From assembly GCA_022495995.1 (NCBI GenBank), contig JAFEMH010001293.1, positions 248,001 through 312,000 on the forward strand: a stretch of DNA of 64,000 nucleotides. Direction: 5' to 3'. Positions 1 to 11,685 of this stretch are shown one piece after another (positions within the stretch are counted from its first letter, which is position 1; every line of letters begins with the position of its first letter). Below the pieces are notes generated by a model. That model saw only the letters and a program-made list of their open reading frames with translations, was not told the origin of the DNA and searched no databases. Source of the stretch: Adenophora triphylla var. japonica. Taxonomy: Eukaryota; Streptophyta; Magnoliopsida; Asterales; Campanulaceae. The translations under genes and the position numbers were made by a program.

Positions 1-492
1 AATTTTATAAATTTTTTATTTTAAAATCTAAGAATAACATCAGCGCGTTGTCAGTAATTAAGAATGAATTTAGAGCGAATATTGAAAGATGGTATCTTTG
101 AGCCGCGTAAATAATCTACTGTGAGGTGGTATCTATTTATTTATGTTGGTCAAAAGTCAAACCCTAAACATTTTCATATGCCCTTTAACTAAGGTGTGCA
201 GGTTAATATCATAATAATATAAGTGACGCATTCATTCAGAAATTTTTATTAACGAACGTAAATATTAATCATTAATTTTAGGTTAAAAAAAATCTAGTGT
301 ATTGTTTTTTTTTATTTCAAAAGGGGTAAATTTTAACATATTGCACTAAACCTTCAATTTTTTTTATATATATTTTGCACTAGTTAATCTTTATTTTTAA
401 AAAATCAATGAGGGCAATTGCCCCCTTTACCCCATGCTAACTCCGCTGCTAGTTAATATTCCTCCTTATACAATCAGTCTAATTCACACTAA
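1..492. other. AT-rich intergenic DNA with a truncated TIR-element copy
   Basis: No gene is visible. Positions about 290-455 match the right half of the element at 26570-26780: both carry a TTGCACTAG stretch, then GGCAATTGCCCCCTTTACCC and a terminal CTCCGC. The left half is missing or unrecognisable here, so this looks like a decayed partial copy. Confidence 0.5.
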
Positions 493-2313
493 GGCTCCGT
501 TTGTTTCGCGTAAAACATTTTCCGGAAAATGTTTTCATGTAAAATGATTTCATGTAAAAAGGTTTCCTTGTAAAATGTTTTCATGTAAAAAGATTTCCAT
601 GTAAAATGTTTTCTTGTAAAATATCACACACAAGTTTTCATTGTTTGGCAAATTTGACGAAAATATTTTCCTGGAAATGTCACTTTTTTATTAATTTAAA
701 TCAACTTTCAGCCCACCCCTTCTACCCCACCTACCCCCCCAAATTTTTTTTTAATTTTTTAATAAAAAATAAATTTTTTTTTTGGGGGGGTGGGTAGGGG
801 GTGTAAAATAAAAAAAAATGGGGGGGGGGGGGTGGGTGGGGCGGTTTCCAAAAAAAAAAAAATTTTGGGGGTGGGTGGGGGTGGGGCAGGGGTGGGTGGG
901 CGGTTTCCAAAAAAAATTTTTTTGGGGGAGGGGTAGGGTGGGTGGGCGGTTTCCAAAAAAAATTTTTTTTGGGGTGGGTGGGTAGGGGGTGGGTGGGGCT
1001 TCCAAAAATAAAAAAAAATAAAAAAAATTTGGGGGGTGGGTGGTGGGGTAGGCAGGTGGGTGGGCGGTTTCCAAAAAAAATTAAAAAAAAATTTTTTTGG
1101 GGGTGGGGTAGGGGTGGGGTAGGCAGGGTGGGTGGGCGGTTTCAAAAAAAAATTAAAATTTTTTTTTGGGGGGGAGGGTGGGGGGTGGGGTAGGCGGGGT
1201 GGGTGGGGCGGTTTCCAAAAATAATTTTTTTTGGGGGGTGGGTGGGCGGTTCCAAAAAAAAAATAAAAATAAAAAAAATTAGGGGGAGGGTGGGGTAGCG
1301 GCAAGGGTGGGGCTTCCAAAAAAATTTTTTTTTTTGGGGGGTGGGGTGGGTAGGGGTGGGGGCAGGGTGGGTGGGCGGTTTCCAAAAAAAATTTTTTTTT
1401 TGGGCTGGGGGGTGGGTAGGGGGGGGGCAGGGCGGTTTTCAAAAAAATAAAAAAAATAAAAAATTAGGGGTGGGTGGGTGGGGGTGGGGTAGGGTGGGGC
1501 TTCCAAAAAAAATTAATTTTTTTTTTGGGGGGGGTGGGGGGCAGGGGGGGTGGGTGGACGGTTTCCAAAAAAAAATTAAAAAATTTTTTTTTTGGGGAGG
1601 GGGAGTCAGGGTAGGCGGGCGGGCGGGCGGTTTCCAAAAAATTTTTGGGGGGCGGGTGGGGGGTGGGATAGGCGAGGTGGTGGGCGGTTTCCAAAAAATA
1701 AAAAAAAAAAATTTGGGGGAGGGTGGGGTAGGCGGGGCGGGCGGTTCCAAAAAAATATTTTTTATTTTTTGGGGGTGGGGGGTGGGGGTAGGGTGGGTGG
1801 GGTGGGGCAGGCGGGGGGCGGGTGGGGCGGTTTCCAAAAAAAAAAAAAAAAAATTGGGGGGGGGAGGGTGGGGGGGGGTGGGGTAGGCGGGGTGGGTGGG
1901 GCGGTTTCCAAAAAAAAAAAAATTTTTTTTTTTGGGGGGGGGGGGGGGGTGGGTGGGGCGGATTCCAAAAAAAAATATTTTTTTTTTTGGGGGTGGGTGG
2001 GGTGGGGGATTAAATTTTTTTTTAATTATTATTATTATTATGTTGTACAGCGTAATATGAGTTGTACATTAAGGCCAAGAACAAGAGTTGTAAAATGATT
2101 TACGAATTTGAAATTGGTAAATCATTTTACAAAGAAAACCTCCTTTTTTTTACATCCTTGTAAAATGTTTTACATTTGACTTTCTTTTACAAGTGATTAC
2201 CAAACACTCGAAAGTATGTAAAACATTTTTTGAAAAACATTTTACTTGAAACAAACACCCGAAAACAAGGAAAACATTTTCTGGAAAATGTTTTACATGA
2301 AACAAACGGAGCC
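493..2313. mobile_element. Harbinger/Tourist-like non-autonomous TIR element with a G-rich core
   Basis: The left end GGCTCCGTTTGTTTC is mirrored by GAAACAAACGGAGCC at the right end. Both ends sit next to TAA (490-492 and 2314-2316), the TWA-type target duplication of PIF/Harbinger elements. Subterminal TGTAAAATG and ACATTTTCCGGAAAATGT motifs recur in both orientations on the two flanks (500-620 and 2100-2300). The interior is a long G-rich minisatellite rather than a transposase. The TIRs and TSD are seen directly; the superfamily assignment rests on them alone. Confidence 0.75.
778..2010. repeat. G-rich minisatellite, roughly 19 units of about 50-75 bp
   Basis: Each unit has three blocks: a G-run block of GGGGTGGGTGGGG type, often with TAGGCGGGGTGGG, then CGGTTTCC, then an A-run followed by a T-run. 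The CGGTTTCC anchor or a variant recurs near 843, 900, 948, 1065, 1137, 1208, 1375, 1559, 1628, 1685, 1828, 1902 and 1961. Units vary in length mainly through the homopolymer runs. All the G-runs lie on the plus strand. Long open frames across it are low-complexity artefacts. Confidence 0.9.
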
Positions 2314-3439
2314 TAATACTTGTAATGCAATACAATGAGATGATTCAAGGCTTTTATGTAATTATGTTAATAAAAATTTCTTCAATTTAATATATTTACA
2401 AATATTTTAAAAGAAATTATTTGAATGAGCTGAAGAAATAAATGAAGAAATTGCATGTGAAAATTAAATGCAGCCCACACGAAGGCACGCACACGTACAC
2501 ATTGGTTATGGATCCTTCCCTTGCCTTGATGTTGATTGAATTTTTGTGAGCTGTATCTTTTTGTGTGGATCACATTACATTATCGACAATGTGGGTGGGT
2601 GTCATCCTATTTTTCAAACTTTCCAATTTTAATTTCAACCCTAATTTCATTTATTTTTTGAATAAAAAATCAAATTGTTTTTCTTCTATTAGAATATTTT
2701 GTCTAATTTTCTTCATCATTTTCATATTCTCGAATAAACAAGGCTCAGCTCTCGTCACATTGTATGATCCGGAGCAAGTGCATCATGTTTGAGATGAGAT
2801 ATGTTTCATTTCTCCGCAACGTCCCATTTTTCTTTGTTTTTGAATTTATTAACGTGAACCCGAGAGTTTTGACTTTGAAGTTGGAAGAGAAACTGCGTAG
2901 GAAACAAAGCGTTACTTTGGAGCTTATTCCATCTCCCAACCTTGCTAAGTTAAAGATTCAAGACATGAGTAAACAAGAAGGATCTGATTAATATACTTGA
3001 CATATTTCCCCCTATTTTGGAGGCCTTTTTTTTGGCTATATATTACAAGAAAAAGTGCAATTCAAGTAAATTGGCAAACAACCCTAGGGAGTTGAGGTTG
3101 GGATTGATACAGTTAACCTAACCATTTGATTAAATTAAGGAAACAATTAATCAATTTTATGAAATTAGTTAAATGTTTGCAAGTGCATGAACTGCTTCAA
3201 TTACTTAATCTAAACACACATAAAATAACATTTTGAGATGCAAATAGCACATAAATTTTGCATCAATAAGTGCAAGGAAGTCAAGTTAAGTGATTATAGA
3301 CAATACTTGAACAAGGAATATGTTAACTTCAGGAATCACCCAAAGGGCATACGTTTTCAATAGTTTTAATATATCATGTAGTTCAATGACATAAGAACCC
3401 GAGAAATGTGCTTATTAATACAGTACGCCCCCTTATCGG

Positions 3440-3656
3440 TTGATCTGTAACGCTTGTTGCTTATAGTCTAAAGGTTAACATTTCTCACTTAAATTAAGAG
3501 GTCTCGAGTTCGAGTCATGGGGATATTTGAAAAAATATAGAGATTCCAAAAATGTGAAAATAGAAATCTTCTCACTGAAATTAAGAGGTCTCGAGTTCAG
3601 TCAGGGGGATATTTGAAAAAAATATAGATATTCCAAAAATGTGAAAATAGAAATCT
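3440..3656 (+). repeat. tRNA-related SINE-like fragment with a tandemly duplicated body
   Basis: A near-identical unit of about 87 bp occurs twice in tandem (about 3482-3568 and 3569-3655). The first copy contains GTTCGAGTC, a match to the RNA polymerase III B box, preceded by an A-box-like stretch (TAGTCTAAAGG, about 3465). The second copy has lost one base in the B box. No clear poly(A) tail or flanking duplication is visible, so SINE origin is an inference. Confidence 0.4.
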
Positions 3657-3942
3657 AGATCTTTGATGGTTTACAAATGAACATACATGATTCATACTCC
3701 CCTCAGCCCCTATATAAATGTCGAAAAACAATCAAATTTACTCTCGATAAAGTGCAAATTTGAAAAAAAAAAAAATCGACTTCATTTAAAAATGGATGGA
3801 GTAATTCTAAAGCGAACATAGTTAGTAACTGACCATAGAATTATCAAACATCAAAACCTAGCCGAAATGGAATTTAGTCACACATGGTTATGCTATGCCC
3901 ATACCCAACACCCATGGTGGACCCCTTCCCTTCACATGGGAT

Positions 3943-3944
<2 letters not shown>

Positions 3945-3973
<29 letters not shown>
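3945..3973. repeat. CT dinucleotide microsatellite
   Basis: About 14 uninterrupted CT units lie roughly 270 bp upstream of the putative Aux/IAA TATA box. Such runs are common in plant 5' regions. Confidence 0.9.
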
Positions 3974-3979
<6 letters not shown>

Positions 3980-4235
3980 AACTAGGAAGGAAGGAGAGAG
4001 AAGGAGGGGAAGCCAATGATCCAGATATCACTCCTAAATCCCTCCCAAAACACATCTCGACCGTAGAGGCTTTCCATATGGGCGGCTGAACTTGTCCATC
4101 TCTTGTCCCCTAAATGTAGGAGCACTTACCTCAAAGCTGCTGCTAATGCTACCGACAATCTTATCTTTCCCCTCCTAATTTCATGCCTTTACTTTCTCAC
4201 CCCCTCTTTTCTTCCACTTTACATCTCTCCTATAT

Positions 4236-4245
4236 CTATAAAAAA
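4236..4245 (+). promoter_or_regulatory. Putative TATA box of the Aux/IAA gene
   Basis: CTATAAAAAA lies about 150 bp upstream of the start codon in a pyrimidine- and CA-rich leader. No ATG occurs between it and position 4391. Two TGTC cores (about 4093 and 4104), the centre of auxin response elements, lie upstream but are not full consensus sites. Confidence 0.6.
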
Positions 4246-4390
4246 CACACACACACTTTCCCATCCACAACAAACCACCATTTTCTTCCATTCACATTTC
4301 ACCAAACACACACAAACACACTTTCAAGAAAGCAACTTTCATCTCAAAGAAGAAAACCCAAGTTTCAAGAATCAAATACTTGCCAAGATC

Positions 4391-5068
4391 ATGGAAACTG
4401 TTTTAGCGCAAGAAGATGGTCTTAATCTCAAGGCAACAGAGCTTAGATTGGGTTTACCTGGAACTGATGATCAGTCTGATAAAGAAACTATCACTACCTT
4501 CAAGAACAACAAGAGATCATCTCCTGATACCAATGAAAGCTCTGAATCCAAGGCCAATTCTGAGGCCAAACTTGCTTCCAAGTAAGTCAAATATAGCATT
4601 AGACAATTAAATTATGCTTAATAATTTGTGGGTTTTGTGTTTAGTTATAAAAAGTTGACTAATTTGTTGTTTGATGTGCACTTGAATTGCAGAGCACAAG
4701 TTGTTGGATGGCCACCGATCAGAAACTACAGAAAAAACAGCATTCAGCAAAAGAAGTCTGAACCAGAAACTGGATATTATGTGAAAGTAAGCATGGATGG
4801 AGCTCCTTATCTAAGAAAGATTGATTTGAAAGGTTATAAGGGCTATTCAGACCTCTTAAAGGCACTAGAAAACATGTTCAGACTTACCATAGGTGAATAC
4901 TCTGAAAGAGAAGGGTACAAAGGATCTGAATTTGCACCTACTTATGAAGACAAAGATGGTGACTGGATGCTCGTTGGAGATGTTCCATGGGAGATGTTCA
5001 GTTCTTCCTGCAAAAGACTCAGAATCATGAAAGCATCAGAGGCAAGAGGGTTGGGTTGTGGGGTATGA
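4391..5068 (+). CDS. Aux/IAA auxin-responsive repressor (IAA3/IAA4-like)
   Basis: The product is a short-lived nuclear repressor that binds auxin response factors and is degraded through TIR1/AFB when auxin is present. Exons are 4391-4581 and 4693-5068; the intron (4582-4692) is GT-AG and splits a Lys codon. The protein has 188 residues, the size expected for this clade. Domain I carries the LRLGL EAR motif (residues 18-22), which recruits TOPLESS. Domain II carries the VGWPP degron (68-72). Domains III/IV form a PB1 region from about residue 92, including [16 protein letters not shown]. The C terminus ends CKRLRIM...GLGCGV, as in IAA3/IAA4. All functional motifs are intact. The 4391 ATG is the first ATG after the TATA box and lies just before domain I. 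The exact orthologue cannot be fixed from sequence reading alone. Confidence 0.95.
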
Positions 5069-5350
5069 ACAAAACCCAATAAACTCGTAACAAGTGTAAT
5101 ATCAGAAAGTGGAAGACGAGATTGTTCTTGCAGGAAGTGAGACAATCTTTTGGCTTGAGTTCTCCAAGAAGAACTATTTTGATTTTGAATGTCCCATGTA
5201 TCATTGTTTTCTAAGGACTTCTGACTGAGAAGTGCAAAAGAGAAAACGGGAAAAGGCCTTAGTAAGAATTATATTTTGTTTGTTAATTTTGTGACATCTT
5301 GTAAATTTGTGGCAGGAATATCAGTATTGGTTTTTGAGGTTTTGATTTTA
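5069..5350 (+). other. Probable 3' UTR of the Aux/IAA gene
   Basis: AT-rich sequence follows the stop. AATAAA at about 5079 and several TTTGT/TGTAA-rich stretches could serve 3'-end formation. The exact end cannot be read. Confidence 0.4.
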
Positions 5351-5595
5351 CTTTTCATGTTTGTAAGCATCTGATTTAAAGCATAAACTCCATAGAAATA
5401 CTTACATACTTGCTTCTAGAGAAGATGTATAAAACATACAGCAGATCGATCATTTTTCAGATATGTGTTTTACAAATATAGTTGATCGAGTGTTCAATAC
5501 CAATTTTTTGTGAAACTAAAACCAATTCTTCCCAAATTAATAACCCAAGACCTATAAATCCTATATTCAGAAGATTAACTTGAATGGTATATAGT

Positions 5596-5635
<40 letters not shown>

Positions 5636-8600
5636 AGAAGAAGAAGAAGAAGAAGAAGAAGAAGATCAGAAAATTGGATCTGCATACCATATAACTTCAC
5701 CAAATTATTCTAAAAACACTTTTTATCCTACCAGTCTTATCTATTTTTCTCCATTTTTTGGGTACAATTTTCTCCTCCTTGGGGACCTAGCTGAATAACA
5801 ATTCAGGGATCAACCAAGTGACATCAGAAAATTTGCAGTATAGATTTTAATCAACAGCAATCAAAGTAATTTCCTTTTTACATCTCATACATTCATCAAA
5901 CATGGAATGTTGAATAACAGTGAATAAATTAAACCTCTGCTCCAACAGCAGTTTTTCTGCAATTCACAGATCTAGGAATTCAGAACGGTTTCAAGTTATC
6001 AGTTACATGAATGACTGAATTCCTTGAATTGCAGACTGGCTTACTGTCTCCTGTTTTCTACTTTCTTTATTTATTTTAATGTAAGAGATCTAACTAGCGA
6101 TAATGTTCTAACATGCTATGATAAGAATTTACGACCTCTACTTTATCAACCAATGAAACCCTCTTAATGTTAGTAGACAGAAACATAATAATTAATTACA
6201 ATTATCAAATATCAAGTTGGGTGAAAAGGTCAAGTCGCCAGCAAATAAGATATCTGCCTAACATGTAATGTCTGATCTCCATCACGATATCTTCATACAA
6301 ATCACTACCTGTTATGACGATTTACGGTCCACAAATCCTCTCATCCATTCATAATGTTTCTATCGATTATGTTTAACAAAGTAATATATCTTAGAAAATG
6401 CAAGCTGCTACTTTGGCAAGAAAATCAGGTTTATTGGACATCCAATCTCAATTCTCTTAAGGTGAAGGCTTGATTTGAATTAAGAATATCAACATGACCA
6501 CCCAATGATGTGTCATGTGCCTATTGGTGTACCTACATGGATCCCAAAATGCTGCAATTACAGGGATATTGTTTTTGTTACTAACAAATCAAACAAGCGC
6601 ACATGCCACATGAGGCTTGTGATGGTCAATAGTCAATATCCCGAGCAAAGGGAGGTAGGAACCAAGAATGGTATTTGAATGCAGTCACTACGGAGCGAAC
6701 ATAGTTTGTACCAAAGATTCGGGAAAAAAATAAATGAAATTCTTCAACACTTAATACCATGTCCCTTACCAAGATAAAGAGAGAGAGACAAACAGATTCC
6801 ATTTGTATTGCTTCATGTGGCTAGAAAATAACTTTATGTATTAGTTCAGATTAATGTCCCTTAATTGTATATGTGGGGCTTTCGTATTGGGTTAATCAAA
6901 GTCTTTCCTAATAATCATGCTAGCTAGTTGGTGAGCATGAAACATCCTTGAAACTAACTTTTGGATTAAGAAAATCATATTGAGCAGTGTTCAAATTTTT
7001 TGTGCTCTGTGAACTTTATCTTTAAACTAATATTCAAGTTGTAAAGGATGATCCTTTTGGAGCCCTGCGCTATAAAGTAAAGATATTATGATTTATTTTT
7101 TTACTCAAAAGGTGGAGTCTATCTTTTACATGCTTATTTTTTCTTTTCTGAAAACTCAAAAGAACGATTTCAAACTTATATCTTACTCAACCCGTTATAT
7201 TTTCTATGTAAATTCCACCTTAACATTGTTTTTTCCCTAGGGAGATGATGTAAATGTAAGTTCATTTAATTTAGATATGTTCCAAGTGCATTGAATTTAA
7301 GTGATTAAGCAGTAATCACGTGTTAGGATGTGATTTACGAAGTAATAGTACATATGTTTGGACTTAAGCAAAGAATTAGACATAAAGTAACTCACAGTAT
7401 CTGGTTTACGATTTAAAAAATCTTCCCTCCTTTACCTCTATTTACCAAGCACCTTTCTTATAAATCAAATTGTCTGCCATTTTGCTCCATTACCCATTTG
7501 GCCATTACATTAAATTTAGAGACCCCAAGAATACGCACTCTGTGACTCCCTTGAATTTAACAAGGTGGCAAAGAAAGAGGGGGAAAGCATACAAAACAGA
7601 AGTTATTTCGCTAAAATTTCCTCCCCTCCGAGAAAATTGACATATATTAATTCCAAAAATTACACAAATAGCATGAAATATAATTTTGTATAAAGCAGAA
7701 ATTTACTCAAAAACATTTCTTCCTACCATGACATCTATCCCTCTCAAGTTCACTTTTGCTGATTGAAAATAGATAATAAAACTTTATGCCAACTAAATCA
7801 AGTTGTATAAACCGATTGAGTTTTAGACACTCATTAATACAACTAAATCTGTTGCATCATTTTTCCTATTCCCAAAAATCTTCAATGGTACGAGTCATAA
7901 AAGAGCTCCAACCTAACGAACACCAAGATTTTCCATTCCCTCCTTCCGGGTAGGAAAGGAGGGGCCACTAAGTGGATTTGGCAAGACTCAACTCCCATAC
8001 TAATTGCCAACTCAGAGTGGGTATTTTAAGCTCTAGGTTGTCCACTTGTCTAGCAACCATGGATAGAATCAATCATTTAAAACACTCAGCTACCAAAAGA
8101 TTAGCCGTTCTCATCTACACCTAACCCTCTACTTGCATAATCAATGACGCAGTTTTAGATTTTCACATAGTGGGTTCGTTATCAGTTTACCTTAAAGAGA
8201 GCAGTAGAATAAAGAAAAGAAATTAGTGAAACAAAAAGGTCCGGGGAGTAGTAGTTCTGACCTTGCTTGGCTAGGAAACTGGACATTACTTGAACACTTC
8301 ACAAAGTCAAAAGGTCCAACGTATATGTTGATGTTGCTTTAAGCCATGTAATGGTTTCCCCTGCCAAGGAACCACCAACTGAATTTATGGATCAAACAAC
8401 AACTTGTCAAGTACTCTCTCTTTTACATCTGAAGCGTCACATTGAAAATTAACAAGGAATGCATTTTTCCTATGGGTATGATTATTGTGAGAAAAATCAG
8501 AAACAATATCCTAGCTTTTTTTAATGTGAAATGAAGTTTGAATGCTGTGGGAGTTCGTAAACCCAATTTTAATTAAGGACAGTACAAATTGAATATATGG

Positions 8601-10010
8601 AGTAACTCAAGTTAGTGAAATATCAAAGCAATGTACATAGAATGTAATCAGGTTGATGTAATTTCCTTCTCATTCAGGATTACATACGTCTTTCCTTTAG
8701 ATACTTGGTTTACTTTTAAATGATATTTAGAGCCAGTTAGAAAGGCTACTTGATTAAGTTGATTTATCGATTTTGGGTTATCCAAATACCAAAGGAGACA
8801 TTTTTATAGTGGGTTAGACATCTTATAGTTGTTTTCTTTTTCTTTTTCGTTTCTTTTCTCCCTTTTTTTTGGTTCAAGAGTTTTTTTAATGCATCAAAAT
8901 GGCCCCAAACTTCAGCAATGACTAAAGATTTATACTTATATTATGACGATGATGGGTTATAGAGATCCAATTAACATAACCATTAAAGTTAAATCAATGC
9001 TAAAGTGGATTAAAGCCAAAAAAGAAATTAGGGATTTCTAAAACTTGAATATTGCCCCATGACAAAAGAAAAATGATGACAATATTGTCGCTCATAATGG
9101 ATCGAAAAAGTCAAATGGTAAAGGATGCACCAGAAAGGTCAATTTTTGTTCAAATAAAGTTGCTTATTAGCCACAATAATGAGACAATATCACATTGTCT
9201 ATGAACTAGCTTGTTCCATTGTCTTGGCTCCATCAAGGTTTCACTTAGAATAAAACAAAGTTTCAAAAGGCAAATACCCTTACTGTTAGCCAGATTAACT
9301 AAAGCATTCCCAGTGTAGATATACATTACAGATTCTAGTAACCTATTTCTTGTTTATGTTTTTCATAGTTCCTTCCAAGTCCCACTATTAACTAGCTATA
9401 TTTTTTCAGTATCTTATATGATTTGCAAATATGTCAACAAGGGCAGTCCGTGTGCAGGAACGGACCTAGGGCCTCTCAGAGCCAGGATTATTAGGAAACT
9501 TTTTCTTCTAAATCCAAGGTCCCTTTTGTAATTGTTTAAAGGTAAGGGATCTGACTGTAACTTCCACTTATCTGTCCAATACATCAATGAGTGGTAATAG
9601 TTGCAGGACTGTGGCCCATTTCATTTTGGTTAATCGTTCTTGTGCTGGCATATGAACTAGGTCTTAGACAAGCAAGAAAAGAAATAAATTGGTGAACTTT
9701 ATCCCTGACCTACAAACTATACTTCAAAAAAAATTGTGAAAAAATGAAAAGTAAGATGTCTAGGTCAATATTTTTTAATCTACAATCCGAAATTTCTATA
9801 ACAAATATGTAGTTCTTTATCCATTCAGCTTTACGATAGCCAAGTCAACGAGTTTGGAATAAACAGACTAGCAATATAATCTCAAATTATAATATGTTAA
9901 AATATACGCTTACAAAATCAGTAAAAGGTGAAGTATCATCATATGGTTTTAAGAAATGGATTAAACAAAACTTGTCTAGAAAGTTTGAAATAGTCATGAA
10001 GTTATGTATA
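5351..10010. other. Gene-poor intergenic spacer
   Basis: About 4.6 kb of AT-rich DNA with no open frame or recognisable protein. It contains the A-run/AAG microsatellite near 5599-5664. Faint transposon relics are possible but could not be delimited. Confidence 0.6.
5599..5664. repeat. Poly(A) run followed by (AAG)n microsatellite
   Basis: An uninterrupted A-run of more than 30 bases passes directly into about ten AAG/GAA triplets. Confidence 0.95.
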
Positions 10011-10267
10011 CTCCCTCCGTCCCAACTCACTTAAGAAAAATTGACTTTTTTTGTCAACTTTTGATAACTTTGACTAAAACTTTATAGAAAATTTGATAAT
10101 CTTAACAAAAATTTGAATTTTTTTATTGAAAGTATTTTAATAGTGAATCATTTTTTTAATTTTTAAATCTTTATTAGCATCATAATTTTTTTATAAAATC
10201 TTGGTCAAAGCAACTCAAAGTTGACAAAAAAAGTCAATTTTTCTTAAGTGAGTTGGGACGGAGGGAG
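10011..10267. mobile_element. Stowaway (Tc1/mariner) MITE
   Basis: It begins CTCCCTCCGTCCCAACTCAC, and the exact reverse complement ends the element; the terminal match extends about 47 bp without mismatch. It is flanked by TA (10009-10010 and 10268-10269), the Stowaway target duplication. It is 257 bp long and non-coding. The near-identical arms suggest a recent insertion. Confidence 0.95.
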
Positions 10268-10672
10268 TATACATTAGTGCTTTAGTTATTGTCATATTAT
10301 TGGATATTTTGTGTTATATACACCAATTTTTGTATTTCTTTTCGTTGTATATTATCGCTTGTCACTTTTATTTTGTTTGGTAAGAAGATTTTTTACATAT
10401 AATGAAAATTTCATTTTTGAAACTTGACTGTACTGGCCGAAAATCCTGGGTTTGCCACTATTCGTGTGAGACATAGACCTTCAAATATTGGACACGAACA
10501 CATCCCGACCTATATATAGATAAAAGTACTTTTCGAACAGCTAGAACAGTTAATTTTACAGAATCTTATCTGAAACATATAGTAATTTGATAAAGATAAC
10601 TGTTATTTGAAAGGCATAGAAAAGATGAGAAGAAAGAGAAGCCGTAACCTTAACTGATTCATAAATATATAC

Positions 10673-11615
10673 CGAACGGAATAATCTGTGATGGGCCGAG
10701 CCCAACGTTTACTACGAGCCTGGGGGCCCAATAGGCCCACCAAGAGGCCAACTACAAAGAATCAGATCAAGGCCTTGGGCCATGGCCCGTCTAACACTGG
10801 TTGGCCGTCGTCGCCACTGAGCGACCAGGTCCATCCAAACGACGAGCCATCAGACCATTAATGGGGAGGCTAACTTCCAGCCCGTCGTCACACCAATTGG
10901 TGCACGTCCTTCGACTGGACGAATCTTCCTTCGACCCCAACTGGCACTCATCCAGGCACTCGTCATTGAGTAGCGTCGTCATTGAACGGCTCGTCGTCAT
11001 TGAACGGCCAACTCTCTCTCTCGACGAGTCATATCTCAAGGAGACGACCCAACTGGACGTATAGCTCCAGGTCGTCTCCTCTATTAAGCTTCCTCAACAA
11101 GCTTGGTTAATTAGCTAATTTGGGATAATGGACGGACACCTGCAGTGCCTCGTTATATGCGCAATCATGCATTCAGTAATAACTACAAAAGGTACAGAGG
11201 TTGACTTTCCCTTATAAGGCAAGCTGCTTATCAATGTCAGAAGCTGCAGTGTCCTTACATAGACGGACCAATCCCAGCGTGACACGTGTGCACCTAGAAG
11301 CGAAGGCGATCCAGCGGTTGGAAACCATCCGATCAGCGGTTCTGGTGAAAACCACAATACCACCTTTCCTACTATAAATAAGAGAGTAATAACGTGGAAC
11401 AAGGTAATGCTTTTCTGCATATTTCCATACTCACACACTCTGTAGTATTTTGCACCATATTTCCAGACCATAATCTTACTCTCACGCCGGAGGAGAAACT
11501 TGGGAAGACCCCGGCGCAGTTTCACCCTTTATTTCTTGTCTTTGTGCGAATCAGGAGCCAGCTCGATCATTTCTTGGACACAAGAAGCGAGCTTTGCACG
11601 CTTTCTGCGCGATCA
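10673..11615 (+). repeat. 5' LTR of the Tat element
   Basis: It starts within CGAACGGAATAAT and ends TGCGCGATCA, matching 21902-22841 along its length. It contains ACTATAAATA (about 11371), a likely TATA box, and GACACGTGTGC upstream of it. Open frames in it (such as 10791-11064) recur in the other LTR and are not genes. Confidence 0.9.
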
Positions 11616-11637
11616 GATTGGTTCCATTGCCGGGAAG
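11616..11637 (+). other. Putative primer binding site
   Basis: Immediately after the LTR, ATTGGTTCCATTGCCGGGAA resembles the TGGCGCCGTTGCCGGGG type of site used with tRNA-Asp in several Ty3/gypsy lineages. It is diverged, so the tRNA is an inference. Confidence 0.5.
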
Positions 11638-11685
11638 CGTGTTGGTGATCTTCGACTACGAAATACGGCGGAATAGTTTGGAAAA

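Larger units (their letters stand above)
2317..4230. other. Intergenic DNA and upstream region of the Aux/IAA gene
   Basis: No convincing gene was found. It holds a tRNA-like tandem duplication (3440-3656) and a CT dinucleotide run at about 3945-3973. A 75-codon open frame near 2764-2991 has no recognisable similarity and no other support. Confidence 0.6.

Noticed and set aside
751..2098. Long open frames rich in Pro/His/Lys or Gly/Lys on both strands
   Set aside because: They come from the G-rich minisatellite and its A/T runs; composition follows the repeat and they overlap in all frames.
2764..2991. 75-codon plus-strand frame as a small gene
   Set aside because: No recognisable domain, no promoter or splice context, and an opposing frame of similar length covers the same region.
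10791..11064. Opposed small frames as genes
   Set aside because: They lie inside the 5' LTR and recur, broken, in the 3' LTR.
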